Shown: positions 17,894 to 27,188, counted from the first letter of the stretch. The stretch: 64,000 bases of DNA from Pelagibius sp028280305 (GCF_965233615.1 NZ_OZ247495.1), one strand, 5' to 3'. Translations and numbers: made by a program. The notes: generated by a model from the sequence alone, not told the origin.

Positions 17894-18403
17894 ATGAAAC
17901 TGAAACTCGAATCGTTTTTGCCATACCGGCTGAATCGTGCCGCCGCGGTTGCCAGCCGTCAATTCTCGGCAATCTACCGCAATGAATTCAGCCTTACGGT
18001 GCCGGAGTGGCGCACCCTGGCGACCCTGGGCCAGTTCGGCGCCGCAACGGCCAAGGAGATCGGCGAGCACTCGGCCATGCACAAGACCAAGGTCAGCCGG
18101 GCCGTCGCCTCTCTGCAACGCCGCCGCTGGCTGGTCCGCCGGACCGACGACCTGGACCGCCGCATCGAGCACCTGGCGCTTTCCGCCGCCGGTGAGGCTG
18201 CCTACCGAAAGCTGGCGCCGAAGATGCTGGCCTTCGAAGACGCGCTGTTCGACAAGCTCGACCCCGAAGAACTGGCTGCTCTGACCAAGGGACTGGCTGC
18301 CCTGGAGCGCGCACTGGGCGCTGATCGCGCATCGACGCTGACAGCGCAGCCGGACAGAGCCGCAGCGGCAGGACTGGACGCGCGGCCGCGGCGGGTCGCC
18401 TAG
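17894..18403 (+). CDS. MarR-family transcriptional regulator of the homogentisate locus
   Basis: 169 aa. The winged-helix core runs from about residue 30 to 115: VPEWRTLATLGQFGAATAKEIGEHSAMHKTKVSRAV has the recognition helix, and RRTDDLDRRIEHLALS is the wing with the conserved Asp-Arg pair. The C-terminal 30 residues are low complexity. It is divergent from hmgA and upstream of a TRAP transporter on the same strand. MarR proteins usually repress neighbouring catabolic genes until a phenolic ligand binds; homogentisate or a precursor is the natural candidate, by inference. Confidence 0.88.
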   Translation: MKLKLESFLPYRLNRAAAVASRQFSAIYRNEFSLTVPEWRTLATLGQFGAATAKEIGEHSAMHKTKVSRAVASLQRRRWLVRRTDDLDRRIEHLALSAAGEAAYRKLAPKMLAFEDALFDKLDPEELAALTKGLAALERALGADRASTLTAQPDRAAAAGLDARPRRVA

Positions 18404-18417
18404 AGCTATCCCTGGCT

Positions 18418-18460
18418 GGTCCAGCTTGAAAGTTACATAATCAACTTTCAAGCTTGGACC
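18418..18460. promoter_or_regulatory. Long inverted repeat before the second TRAP operon
   Basis: A perfect 12-base inverted repeat AGCTTGAAAGTT (18423-18434) and AACTTTCAAGCT (18443-18454) with an 8-base spacer. It extends outward by GGTCC/GGACC with one extra base in the right arm, giving arms of about 17 bases. It sits 20 bases after the marR stop and about 65 before the TRAP binding-protein start. No T-run follows, so an operator is more likely than a terminator. Its AGTT-N8-AACT core equals that of the site at 17818-17841. Confidence 0.6.
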
Positions 18461-18526
18461 CAAGAACAAGGCGTCTCCCCGGATGGGAAAAGCGCCGTAA
18501 AAACAACTGGGAAACTGGGGGGACCG

Positions 18527-19567
18527 ATGACCGCATCGAGAATGTCCAAGACGCTGGCCTTTACGCTTTTCGCCGCTGCGGCAACGCTGTTTGCCGGGCC
18601 GTTGCCCGCCAAGGCGGAAACGACGCTGGCCCTGTCCTCCTGGCTGCCGCCCAAGCACCCCGTCGTCACCGGGGTCATGCGCCCCTGGGCCAAGCAAGTG
18701 GAACAGGCAACCGAAGGCCGCGTGAAGGTCCGGGTCCTCGCCAAGCCCCTCGGCCCGCCCCCCGCGCACTACGACATGGCAAAGGACGGCGTGGCGGACA
18801 TCACCTACGGTCTGCACTCCTTCACCAAGGACGACCGCTTCCTGCGCTCGCGCATCGGCCAGTTCTCCTTCCTCGGGGACAACGCGACCGAAGCCTCGGC
18901 TGCTTACTGGCAGATCTATAACGGCGATCTGAAAGCGCAGGAAGAGCACGCGGGCGTGAAGCTGCTGGGCCTCTTCGTCCACGGGCCCGGGATGTTTCAC
19001 AACAACCAGCGCAAGATCGCCGACCCGGGTGACTTCGACGGCCTGAAGATCCGCACCCCCGGCGGCTACATTGCCGGCCTCGCCGGGGATCTCGGAATCA
19101 CCACCCAATTCATGGGCCCGGGCCAGGTTTTCGAGAAGCTCTCCCGCGGGGTCATCGACGGCGTTACCTTCCCGATCGAGGCGCTTAAGGCTTTCAAGCT
19201 GACCGACCACCTGAAGTATTCCATGCGGGTGCCGGGCGGCATTTACAACACCTCCTGGTTCCTGGTGATGAACGGGGCGAAGTGGGATGCGCTTTCCGAT
19301 GCCGACAAGACCGCCATCGAAGGTGTCTCCGGCGCCGCTTTTGCTGCCCTGGCCGGCGGTGTCTGGGACAAGGCCGATGCCCGCGGCGCGGACTTCGTGG
19401 CCACCACCGGCGTCGAGGTCTACGACGCCTCGCCAGCGGTGATCGATGCCATCAAGGCCATCGCCATGAAGCGCGAAGCCGCCTGGGCCGAGAGCGTCGC
19501 GGCCCAGGGTTTCGACGGCAAGGCAGCCCTCGCCGCCTTTCGGGCCATGACGGGCGTCGCCTACTGA
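18527..19567 (+). CDS. TRAP transporter substrate-binding protein (DctP family)
   Basis: 346 aa with a Sec signal peptide (core LAFTLFAAAATLFAG, cleavage near AKAE at residue 32). DctP-type features include the region DPGDFDGLKIRTPGGY and the downstream ligand-site segment around FEKLSRGVIDGVTFPIEALKAF. It is distinct from the TakP-like protein at 8887-9981. Placement next to the MarR regulator and homogentisate genes suggests an aromatic or aryl-carboxylate ligand, which is inference. The start ATG at 18527 has a GGGGGGACC stretch upstream; an in-frame ATG at 18542 is also possible. Confidence 0.88.
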   Translation: MTASRMSKTLAFTLFAAAATLFAGPLPAKAETTLALSSWLPPKHPVVTGVMRPWAKQVEQATEGRVKVRVLAKPLGPPPAHYDMAKDGVADITYGLHSFTKDDRFLRSRIGQFSFLGDNATEASAAYWQIYNGDLKAQEEHAGVKLLGLFVHGPGMFHNNQRKIADPGDFDGLKIRTPGGYIAGLAGDLGITTQFMGPGQVFEKLSRGVIDGVTFPIEALKAFKLTDHLKYSMRVPGGIYNTSWFLVMNGAKWDALSDADKTAIEGVSGAAFAALAGGVWDKADARGADFVATTGVEVYDASPAVIDAIKAIAMKREAAWAESVAAQGFDGKAALAAFRAMTGVAY

Positions 19568-19580
19568 GGCGGCTTGAGCT

Positions 19581-20081
19581 TTGGCTTCTCCGGCAGACCC
19601 GGCGCCCAACGGCGGCGAAAACGAGAATCGCCTCACCCGGGCCCTCGGCCTGCTCTGCGGCCTCCTGCTGTTCGGACTGATTGCCCTTACCTGCACCGAC
19701 GTAGTCACGCGATACTGGTTCAATGCGCCCATCAACGGCGCCTTCGAACTGACCGAACTGTTGCTGGCCGCCCTGATCTTCGCCGCCCTGCCCCTCACCA
19801 CGGCGGCAAGCCAGCATGTCGAGGTCGATCTCCTGGCCGGCCTCGCAAGCAGGTCTGCGCGGCGGATTATGAACGGGCTCGCGGCGCTGATCTCCAGCGT
19901 GGTTCTGGCAGTGATCGCCTGGCGTCTGACGCTGCACGGACTGCGCCTCTTCGAGGACGGCAGCGTTACCAACTCCCTCACCCTGCCGCTGGCCCCGGTC
20001 GCCTGGCTGGCTGCGCTTTCCTGCGCGGCCTCCGCGGTGATCGCCCTACTGCGCGGATTCCGCCCCAGCGACGAGGCCTAG
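19581..20081 (+). CDS. TRAP transporter small permease (DctQ family)
   Basis: 166 aa with four predicted helices; the segment LIALTCTDVVTRYWFNAPINGAFELTELLLA is the typical DctQ core. No ATG is available near the proper N-terminus, so a TTG at 19581, 13 bases after the previous stop, is the likely start; this makes the start uncertain. The large permease begins 3 bases after its stop. Confidence 0.85.
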   Translation: MASPADPAPNGGENENRLTRALGLLCGLLLFGLIALTCTDVVTRYWFNAPINGAFELTELLLAALIFAALPLTTAASQHVEVDLLAGLASRSARRIMNGLAALISSVVLAVIAWRLTLHGLRLFEDGSVTNSLTLPLAPVAWLAALSCAASAVIALLRGFRPSDEA

Positions 20082-20084
20082 CGG

Positions 20085-21401
20085 GTGCTGGAATCCCTGC
20101 TCGGCTTTGCCGTCCTGCTGACGCTGATCTTTCTGCGCGTGCCCATCGCCTTTGCCATGGCACTGGTCGGCATGACCGGCTTTGCCCTGATGCGCGGCTG
20201 GCCGGCAAGCTGGTCGATGGTCGGTCAGGTCGCCTTCGACAGCGGGCTTTCCTACACCCTCTCAGTCGTGCCGCTGTTCATCCTGATGGGTAACCTGCTA
20301 TCGCTTTCCGGCATCGCCCACGGCCTCTTCGCGGCGGCTGACCGTCTGCTGGGCCGGGCACCCGGCGGACTGGCCATGGCCTCCGTGCTCGCCTGCGGCG
20401 GCTTCTCCGCCGTCTCCGGCTCCTCCCTCGCCACGGCCGCCACCATGTCCAAGGTCGCCATGCCCTCCATGCGCCGCTACGGCTACGCCGACAGCCTGGC
20501 GGCGGGGTCGATCGCCGCCGGCGGCACGCTGGGCATCCTGATTCCGCCCAGCGTGATCCTGATCATCTACGGCCTGCTGACGGAATCCAACATCGGCAAG
20601 CTCTTCATCGCCGGCATCCTGCCGGGCCTCCTGGGCATCCTGCTCTATATCCTCGCCGTCTGGGCTACGGTCCGCCTGAAACCCGCATTGGCACCCAGGG
20701 CCACCGAACGGGAAGCCATGAGCCGCCGCGAACGCATGGGCGTTCTTGGCATGCTGGCGCTCTTCGCCTTTATCATGGGCGGCATCTACGGCGGGTTTTT
20801 CACGCCGACGGAGGCGGCGGGCATGGGCGCCGGGGCGGCGCTGCTGCTTTGCTTCGGGCTCGGCGGATTGACCCGCAAGGGGCTGTTCAAGGCGGTGCTG
20901 GAAAGCGCCCGCACCACGGCGATGATTTTTGCGATCATCATCGGTGCGGAGATCTTCACCAACTTCATCAACTTCGCCGGTCTGCCGGACGGGCTAGCGG
21001 CCTGGATCGCCGGGCTCGACGTCAACGCCTTCCTGGTGATCGCCGCCATCATCGTGATCTACCTGATCCTCGGCTGCGTGCTGGAAAGCCTCTCGATGAT
21101 CCTGCTGACGGTACCGATCTTCTACCCGCTGATGTACGAGCTCGACTTCGGTATCGCGATGCTGGCCGACCCGGAAGCCGCCCTCATCTGGTTCGCCATC
21201 ATCGTTGTGGTGGTGACCGAGATCAGCCTCATCACCCCGCCCGTCGGCCTCAACGTCTTCGTGCTGCGCGCGGTGCTGCGCGACGTGCCGCTGAAGACCG
21301 TCTTCACCGGGGTCACGCCCTTCTGGATGGTCGACATCCTGCGCCTCGCACTCATCGTTGCGATTCCCGGCCTGTCGCTTTGGCTGGTCGGCGCGATGTA
21401 G
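20085..21401 (+). CDS. TRAP transporter large permease (DctM family)
   Basis: 438 aa with about 12 transmembrane helices. Family signatures are visible in LIPPSVILIIYGLLTESNIGKLFIAG and ITPPVGLNVFVLR near the C-terminus. The start is GTG at 20085. It ends 2 bases before the convergent livF stop, so neither operon has room for a dedicated terminator between them. Confidence 0.92.
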   Translation: MLESLLGFAVLLTLIFLRVPIAFAMALVGMTGFALMRGWPASWSMVGQVAFDSGLSYTLSVVPLFILMGNLLSLSGIAHGLFAAADRLLGRAPGGLAMASVLACGGFSAVSGSSLATAATMSKVAMPSMRRYGYADSLAAGSIAAGGTLGILIPPSVILIIYGLLTESNIGKLFIAGILPGLLGILLYILAVWATVRLKPALAPRATEREAMSRRERMGVLGMLALFAFIMGGIYGGFFTPTEAAGMGAGAALLLCFGLGGLTRKGLFKAVLESARTTAMIFAIIIGAEIFTNFINFAGLPDGLAAWIAGLDVNAFLVIAAIIVIYLILGCVLESLSMILLTVPIFYPLMYELDFGIAMLADPEAALIWFAIIVVVVTEISLITPPVGLNVFVLRAVLRDVPLKTVFTGVTPFWMVDILRLALIVAIPGLSLWLVGAM

Positions 21402-21403
21402 CC

Positions 21404-22090
21404 TCAGACGCCGAGATAGCGGTCCTGTAAAACGGCGTCGGCGGCCAGGTCGTCGGGGCGGCCCTGCCAGACCGTATGACCCTTTTCCAGGATCACACAG
21501 GCATCAGCGAGCGGCAGCAGGTCTTTCAGGTTCTTATCGACGATGAGGATAGACTGGCCGCGCTGCCTCACTGCCGCGATCGCCGCCCAGATTTCCTGGC
21601 GCACCACCGGCGCCAGACCCTCGGTCGCTTCGTCGAGGATCAAAAGCCGCGGATTGGTCATCAGGGCGCGGCCGATGGCCAGCATCTGCTGCTCGCCACC
21701 TGAAAGAGTGCGGGCCGACTGATCCCGACGTTCTTCAAGCTTTGGGAAGAGCGCCGCGACGGCCTTCATGTCCCAGCCCGCGCCTCGCGCCGTCGCCAAC
21801 AGGTTCTCACCGACCGTCAGGTTCGGAAAGCAGCGCCGCCCCTCCGGTACCAGGCCGACCCCCAGCTGCGCCACCCGAAAGGCCGGCAGTCCCCTAATGT
21901 CCTTCCCAAGGAAAGACAGGCTGCCGCCCCGCGCCGGCATCAGTCCGCAGATGGTCCGGATGGTGGTCGTCTTGCCCATGCCGTTGCGGCCCAACAGAGC
22001 CACCATCGCACCCTCGGCCACCGACAGGTCGACCCCGAAGAGGGCCTGGGAGGGTCCGTAGAAGGACTCGATCCCGCGTGCCTCTAGCAC
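21404..22090 (-). CDS. livF: Branched-chain amino-acid-type ABC ATPase (LivF)
   Basis: 228 aa. Walker A GRNGMGKT, signature LSGGEQQML and Walker B LLILDEATEGLAP are present, and the start EARGIESFYGPSQAL is LivF-like. It is the last gene of a five-gene importer operon reading from livK at 25994 down to here, and overlaps livG by 7 bases. The HAAT family imports branched-chain amino acids but also amides, urea and aromatic acids, so the substrate is not certain. Confidence 0.9.
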   Translation of the reverse strand: MLEARGIESFYGPSQALFGVDLSVAEGAMVALLGRNGMGKTTTIRTICGLMPARGGSLSFLGKDIRGLPAFRVAQLGVGLVPEGRRCFPNLTVGENLLATARGAGWDMKAVAALFPKLEERRDQSARTLSGGEQQMLAIGRALMTNPRLLILDEATEGLAPVVRQEIWAAIAAVRQRGQSILIVDKNLKDLLPLADACVILEKGHTVWQGRPDDLAADAVLQDRYLGV

Positions 22091-22836
22091 AGCGCGTCTC
22101 CCAGGTAGGCTTCCCGCACAGCAGCGGACTGACGGATCTCATCAGCCGTCCCGGACGCAATGACGCGGCCGTAAACCAGGACCGATATGCGATCTGCCAG
22201 GGCGAAAACGGCATCCATGTCATGCTCGATCAACAGAATGCCTGCCTCGTTCTTCAGTTCCCGAAGAAAGGCCGTGAGGTTTCGCGTCCCCTCCGGGCCC
22301 AAACCCGCCATGGGTTCGTCAAGGAGCAGCAGTTTGGGCCGCAGCGCCAAAGCCAGGGCCATCTCCAGCAAGCGGCGCTCACCATGGGACAGCGTCGAGA
22401 CCGGCAGCTCCGCCCGATCAGCAAGGCCGACCCGAGACAGCACGCCAAGCGCCTCCTCGCGCAGCGCCGCGTTTCCACGCAACGGCGCCCAGAAGCGAAA
22501 GGCACCGCCGTCGCGGGCCTGCAGCGCCAGCATCACGTTGGCGAGCGCGGAGGATCCCTGGGCAAGAGAAGAAACCTGAAAGCTGCGGCCCAGGCCCAGC
22601 TTCGCGCGCGCGGCTACGGATAAATGGGATGCGTTGCGCCCCAGCAGACGGACCTCCCCCAAATCCGGCTTCAGCCAGCCTGTCACCTGGGCGATCAAAG
22701 TGGACTTGCCGGCGCCGTTGGGGCCGATCAGGGCGTGGATCTCACCGGGAAAGAGTGTCAGATCGACCGCGTCACTGGCCTTTACCGCACCGAAGGCCTT
22801 GCTGAGTTTCTTCAGTTCCAGCAGCGGCTCAGTCAT
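22084..22836 (-). CDS. livG: Branched-chain amino-acid-type ABC ATPase (LivG)
   Basis: 250 aa. Walker A is GPNGAGKST, the signature is the LivG-like LSHGERRLLEMA and Walker B is LLLLDEPMAGLGP, followed by LIEHDMDAVFALADRI. It overlaps the permease livM by 8 bases. It forms a heterodimeric ATPase with LivF. Confidence 0.9.
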   Translation of the reverse strand: MTEPLLELKKLSKAFGAVKASDAVDLTLFPGEIHALIGPNGAGKSTLIAQVTGWLKPDLGEVRLLGRNASHLSVAARAKLGLGRSFQVSSLAQGSSALANVMLALQARDGGAFRFWAPLRGNAALREEALGVLSRVGLADRAELPVSTLSHGERRLLEMALALALRPKLLLLDEPMAGLGPEGTRNLTAFLRELKNEAGILLIEHDMDAVFALADRISVLVYGRVIASGTADEIRQSAAVREAYLGDALC

Positions 22837-23833
22837 GCCGCGCCCTCCCCGCCAGCAAACCGATCAAGCCGCCGCGGGCAAAAAGCACCACACCCAGCAG
22901 GATCGCGCCGAGGAAGAGTTGCCAGCGGTCGGTCATCCCGCCGATCAGGCTTTCCAGCAGAATGAACAGCGCCGCCCCCGCCAGGGGACCGAACAACCGG
23001 CCCACACCACCGAGAATGACAAAGATCATGATCTCACCGGAGCGGTGCCAGGACAGCATGGAGGGGCCGACGAAGCCGTTCAGGTCGGCGAAGAGCGCGC
23101 CGGCAATACCGGTGATGACGCCGGATATGACGAAAGCGGTCAGTTTCACCGGAAAGGGCGCGATGCCCATCGTTGCCAGGCGCACCTCGTTCATCCGGGC
23201 ACACTGCAATGCGACACCAAAAGGCGAAGCGACCAGCCGCGACGACACGAAAAGCGCCAGCAGCAACATCCCGTAGCAGACAAAGAAGAACGTCAGCGGG
23301 TCGTTGCTGTCCCCGAGCGGTAGCTGGTTGCGCAGATAGATCGCAAGGCCGTCCTCGCCGCCGTAAGTCGGGATCGAAATCGCGAGGTAGTAGATCATCT
23401 GGGCAAAGGCCAGGGTGATCATGATGAAGTAGACGCCGGAAGTGCGCAGCGAAATGACGCCAATCGCAAAGGCCACCACGGCAACCGCCAAGATCGTCAG
23501 CGGCCAGATGACCAGAAGCTGATCGGTGCCGCCGAGCATCAAAGGCCACGCGATAAAATCGCTGCTGTCGAAGGCGTGGAAGGCGGCAATGCCGGCGACA
23601 TAACCACCGAGCCCGAAAAAAGCGGCGTGACCGAAGCTCACCATGCCGCCGTAGCCCAGCGCCAGATTCAAGCCGACCCCAGCCAGTGCCAGGATCGCCA
23701 CCCGGGTAGCGAGGGAAATGTAAAAGGGTTCGTCGAGAGCAAAGGCGACCAACGGTGCCGCGAGCAGCAATCCGGCCAGGACGGCGTTCACCATCCCTTC
23801 CCGCGAGCTCACAGATGCAAGAAAGGCCGGCAT
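22829..23833 (-). CDS. livM: Branched-chain amino-acid-type ABC permease (LivM)
   Basis: 334 aa with eight to ten hydrophobic segments and the family loop LALGYGGMVSFGHAAFFGLGGY. It shares a base of overlap with livH and overlaps livG, so the genes are translationally coupled. There is nothing unusual in length or composition. Confidence 0.9.
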   Translation of the reverse strand: MPAFLASVSSREGMVNAVLAGLLLAAPLVAFALDEPFYISLATRVAILALAGVGLNLALGYGGMVSFGHAAFFGLGGYVAGIAAFHAFDSSDFIAWPLMLGGTDQLLVIWPLTILAVAVVAFAIGVISLRTSGVYFIMITLAFAQMIYYLAISIPTYGGEDGLAIYLRNQLPLGDSNDPLTFFFVCYGMLLLALFVSSRLVASPFGVALQCARMNEVRLATMGIAPFPVKLTAFVISGVITGIAGALFADLNGFVGPSMLSWHRSGEIMIFVILGGVGRLFGPLAGAALFILLESLIGGMTDRWQLFLGAILLGVVLFARGGLIGLLAGRARHD

Positions 23834-24753
23834 CAGGCGTTCACCGGAAAGAGGCCCTTGGGCCGCCAGGCGAGGATCACCGCCATCAGCAGATAGATCG
23901 CCACCGAGGCCAGGGCCGAGCCGACGGCGGTGGCCTCCGAAGCCGGCAAGACAAGCTTGAAAGCCTGCGGCAGGAAGACCCGGCCCAGAGTGTCGGTGAG
24001 CCCGACCAGGACCGAGCCGATCAGGGCCCCCTTCACCGAACCGATGCCGCCGATGACGATCACCACGAAAGCGAGGATCAGAACCGGCTCGCCCATGCCG
24101 ACCTGAACCGACTGCAACGCCCCCACCATGCCGCCGGCAAAGCCGGCCAGCGCCGCGCCGAGCGCGAAGACGGCGGTGTAGAGCGTGCGGATGTCGACGC
24201 CAAGGGCACCAATCATCTCGCGGTCGGACTCCCCCGCTCGGATACGCATACCCAAACGCGTCTTGGCGATCAGCAGGTAGAGACCAAGCGCCGTCGCCAG
24301 CCCCGCCAGTATGATGGCAAAGCGATAGACCGGATAGCCGCCGCCGCCCGGCAGCGGCAACGCGCCGGAGAGCAACGGCGGAATGTCAAGGTAGAGGGGC
24401 TGATCGCCGAACACCCAGCGCACCAGCTCCGAGAAGATCAGGATCAGGGCGAAGGTCGCCAGCACCTGGTCGAGGTGGTCGCGGTCATAGAGCCGCCGGA
24501 TTACCAGGACCTCAATCAGCGCCCCCGCTGCCGCAGCGGCCAGGAAACCACCCCCAAGACCCAGCCAGAACGACCCGGTGATCTCAGCGATGTAAGAACA
24601 GAAGAAGGCCCCGAGCATGAAGAGCGAGCCATGGGCGAGATTGATCAGCCCCATGACGCCGAAAACCAGGGTCAGCCCGGCGGCCATGAGGAACAGCATT
24701 ACGCCGAACTGCACGCCGTTCAACAGCTGTTCGATCAGGAAGGCGACGGACAC
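23833..24753 (-). CDS. livH: Branched-chain amino-acid-type ABC permease (LivH)
   Basis: 306 aa membrane permease. Typical LivH landmarks are the N-terminal LLNGVQFGVMLFLMAAGLTLVFGVMGLINLAHGS and the loop VGMGEPVLILAFVVIVIGGIGSVKGA. It is separated from livK by about 80 bases holding a hairpin. Confidence 0.9.
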   Translation of the reverse strand: MSVAFLIEQLLNGVQFGVMLFLMAAGLTLVFGVMGLINLAHGSLFMLGAFFCSYIAEITGSFWLGLGGGFLAAAAAGALIEVLVIRRLYDRDHLDQVLATFALILIFSELVRWVFGDQPLYLDIPPLLSGALPLPGGGGYPVYRFAIILAGLATALGLYLLIAKTRLGMRIRAGESDREMIGALGVDIRTLYTAVFALGAALAGFAGGMVGALQSVQVGMGEPVLILAFVVIVIGGIGSVKGALIGSVLVGLTDTLGRVFLPQAFKLVLPASEATAVGSALASVAIYLLMAVILAWRPKGLFPVNA

Positions 24754-24791
24754 GGTTAGATAATCACGTGTTGGAGGATCTCAAAGGAAAA

Positions 24792-24815
24792 GGGGGCCGC
24801 CCGAAGGCAGCCCCC
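24792..24815 (-). terminator. UUCG-loop hairpin between livK and livH
   Basis: On the minus strand the RNA folds as GGGGGCUGCC, loop UUCG, GGCGGCCCCC (one G-U pair), followed by CUUUUCCUUU. The stable tetraloop plus the U-rich tail looks like a partial Rho-independent terminator. It would let livK be made in excess over the membrane subunits. Confidence 0.75.
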
Positions 24816-24836
24816 AAACGGCAGCATTGTATGGTG

Positions 24837-25994
24837 CTACATCTTGCAGTCACCGACATAGGCGTTGGCATGGTCCTGCAGCCCGACGCCGACGATCTTG
24901 TTGGTCAGCACCTCGCCTTCCTTCACCACTTCGCGGACATAAATGTCCTGTACCGGGTGATGGTTGGCAGCGAACTTGAAGGGTCCACGCACCGAGGCGA
25001 AATCCGCGGCCTTCAGGGCTGAGCGGAAAGCGGCCTTGTCGCCTGCACCGCCGGCCTTGCCTTTTGCGGCCAGGATCAGGTTGGCTGCATCATAACCCTG
25101 GCTGGCATAGAGCGACGGCAGACGTCCGTACTCCGCCTGAAAGGCTTCGACGAAAGCTTTGTTGGCCGGGTTGTCGATGTCCTTGGACCACTGCGAGGTG
25201 TTCTTCACCCCCAGCGCTGCATCGCCGACGGCTTTCAGGATTCCCTGGTCGAAGGAAAAGGCCGGCCCGAAGACGGGGGTGTCGAGACCGGACTGGGCGA
25301 GCTGCTTCATGAAAGCGATGCCCATACCGCCGGGCAGGAAGAAGAAAATCGAGTCCGGCTTGGCTTCGCGGATCTGGGCGATCTCCGCCGCGTAGTCCGT
25401 CTGGCCGAGCTTGGTGTAGACTTCTCCGGCCAGATCGCCTTCGTAGAACCGCTTGAAGCCGGTCAGCGCGTCCTTACCGGCGGGATAGTTGGGCGCCAGG
25501 ATGAAGGGCTTCTTGAAACCGTTGGCCTGGACGTAGCCGCCCATGGCCTCGTGCAGGTTGTCGTTCTGCCAGGCGACGTTGAAGTAGTTCTCGTGGCAGC
25601 CCTTGCCCGCCAGCGCCGAAGGCCCGGCATTGGGGCTGATGTAGAAGACGCCCTGCCGCACAGAGGCCGGTACCACGGCCATCGCCAGATTAGACCAGAT
25701 GATGCCGGTCAGGATGTCCACCTTGTCGCGCTGGATGAACTTGTCGGCGATCTGCTTGGCCAGGTCTGGCTTGCGGGCGTCGTCCTCGACGATCACCTCG
25801 ACGTCACCGGCGCCGGACTGCTTGACCGCCAGCAGGAACCCGTCGCGCACATCGATGCCCAGGCTCGACCCGCCGCCGGAAAGGGTGGTGATCATGCCGA
25901 TTTTCAATTCTTCGGCCTGGGCCGTGCCCAGCGTCGCCAAAAGGGCGGCGCCGCAGGCGGCCCCCTTGGCCAGGTTCCGCAATCCCTTGTTCAC
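24837..25994 (-). CDS. livK: Branched-chain amino-acid-type ABC substrate-binding protein (LivK-like)
   Basis: 385 aa with a Sec signal peptide (core AACGAALLATLGTAQA, cleavage near residue 27). The mature part begins ELKIGMITTLSGGGSSLGIDVRDGF, the classical type I periplasmic binding fold of the Leu/Ile/Val family. It heads the operon and is followed by a terminator-like hairpin. The symbol marks the family; the true ligand could be another amide or aromatic acid. Confidence 0.85.
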   Translation of the reverse strand: MNKGLRNLAKGAACGAALLATLGTAQAEELKIGMITTLSGGGSSLGIDVRDGFLLAVKQSGAGDVEVIVEDDARKPDLAKQIADKFIQRDKVDILTGIIWSNLAMAVVPASVRQGVFYISPNAGPSALAGKGCHENYFNVAWQNDNLHEAMGGYVQANGFKKPFILAPNYPAGKDALTGFKRFYEGDLAGEVYTKLGQTDYAAEIAQIREAKPDSIFFFLPGGMGIAFMKQLAQSGLDTPVFGPAFSFDQGILKAVGDAALGVKNTSQWSKDIDNPANKAFVEAFQAEYGRLPSLYASQGYDAANLILAAKGKAGGAGDKAAFRSALKAADFASVRGPFKFAANHHPVQDIYVREVVKEGEVLTNKIVGVGLQDHANAYVGDCKM

Positions 25995-26222
25995 TGTTCT
26001 TCCTCCTGTTCTCCCTTGTGACCCCTACGCGGGTCGCGCTTCCTAGCTGCCAAGGGCATCGCCGAGCCGACTGCCGCGCCCCAGAGCCGGCGCGGGTCTG
26101 TTCCGGTGATAGAGGAAGCCCCCTCCCCCTGGCTTGCCGGGCCTTCTGGCCCGTCTTGCTTATTCAAGGGTATAACGCTTTCGGCGCGGTTCCGCCATAG
26201 ATCCGCTGCAGGTCAGGCGGTT
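25995..26222. other. Interval between livK and the 2-hydroxyacid dehydrogenase gene
   Basis: A stretch of 228 bases that should hold the livK promoter (minus strand). A small palindrome, CGGGCC TTCT GGCCCG (26138-26153), may end the transcript of the upstream dehydrogenase gene or act as a regulator site; it lacks a T-run on the minus strand. I see no gene. Confidence 0.4.
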
Positions 26223-27188
26223 CTAGGCGACCCGGTCGCCGGGTTCCCGTCCGGCAAAAAACGCGTCCAGGTTGTCCAGGGCACGGAACCCCATGGCATC
26301 CCTGGTGTCCCGGGTGCCCGAGCCGATGTGGGGCAGCATAAAGATGTTGTCGAGGGCCGCGAAAGCCGGATTGCCGCCGGGCTCGACTTGGAAGACGTCG
26401 AGGCCCGCCGCCGCCAGCCGGCCGGATTTCAGCGCCTCGATCAAAGCATTCTCGTCCACCAGAGCACCGCGGGCAGTATTCACGAAGATCGCCCCCTCGG
26501 GCAGCATCGCAAAGCGCTCCCGGTTCATCAGCCCCTTAGTCTCCGGCGTCGCCGGGCAATGCAGCGAGAGGAACTGGGAAACCGCCAGCAGGTCATCCAG
26601 ATTCTCGTGAAAGACGGCGCCTGCTTCCAACTCCGGTGCCAGGCGCTTGCGGTTGTAGTAGTGCACCTCCATGTCGAAACCGCGGGCGCGGCGCGCCATC
26701 ACCTGGCCGACCCGGCCCATGCCGACGATGCCCAGACGCTTGCCCGTCACCTCCTGGCCGACCATGAAGCTGGGGCTCCAGGAATTCCAGTTTCCGGCCC
26801 GCAGCATGCGATCGCCCTCCGGCGCCCGCCTTGCGGCACCGAGCAGCAAGAGGAAGGCAATCTCCGCCGTCGCGTTGGACAGAACGTCGGGCGTGTTGGT
26901 CACCACGATGCCCCGCGCCTTCAGGGCCGCAAGATCGCAGTGATCGACGCCGACAGAGTGATTGGCAATGATTTTCAGCCGCCCCGCCAAACGCGCCGTG
27001 ACATCGGCAGAGAAGACTTCGGAGTGGCAGGGCAAAATGGCATCGACATCCCCGCTCATGGCGATGATGCCTTCCGCGTCGAAGGCTCTGTCCTCGGGGT
27101 TGAGAACCACGTCGTAGTCGCGCGCGGCGCGCGCCTCCGTCGCGTCGGAGAGCTTTCGGGAAATCCAAAGGCGGGGCTTGCTGCTCAT
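26223..27188 (-). CDS. D-isomer-specific 2-hydroxyacid dehydrogenase
   Basis: 321-residue cytoplasmic NAD(P)-dependent oxidoreductase. The Rossmann motif is GIVGMGRVGQ (about 150-159). Catalytic residues are seen in VNTARGALVD (Arg), FQVEPGGNP (Glu) and LPHIGSGT (His). It resembles glyoxylate/hydroxypyruvate reductases. It is transcribed toward livK, separated by 228 bases, so it may stand alone or with the FAD oxidase upstream. Reduction of glyoxylate, hydroxypyruvate or a related 2-oxo acid is expected. Confidence 0.88.
   Translation of the reverse strand: MSSKPRLWISRKLSDATEARAARDYDVVLNPEDRAFDAEGIIAMSGDVDAILPCHSEVFSADVTARLAGRLKIIANHSVGVDHCDLAALKARGIVVTNTPDVLSNATAEIAFLLLLGAARRAPEGDRMLRAGNWNSWSPSFMVGQEVTGKRLGIVGMGRVGQVMARRARGFDMEVHYYNRKRLAPELEAGAVFHENLDDLLAVSQFLSLHCPATPETKGLMNRERFAMLPEGAIFVNTARGALVDENALIEALKSGRLAAAGLDVFQVEPGGNPAFAALDNIFMLPHIGSGTRDTRDAMGFRALDNLDAFFAGREPGDRVA

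Noticed and set aside
17744..19981. Upstream extension of the homogentisate dioxygenase frame
   Set aside because: The frame stays open across the MarR and TRAP genes but the enzyme's conserved N-terminus and ribosome binding site put the start at 17743.
26138..26153. Rho-independent terminator between the 2-hydroxyacid dehydrogenase and livK
   Set aside because: The six-base stem is palindromic, but no T-run follows on the transcribed strand.
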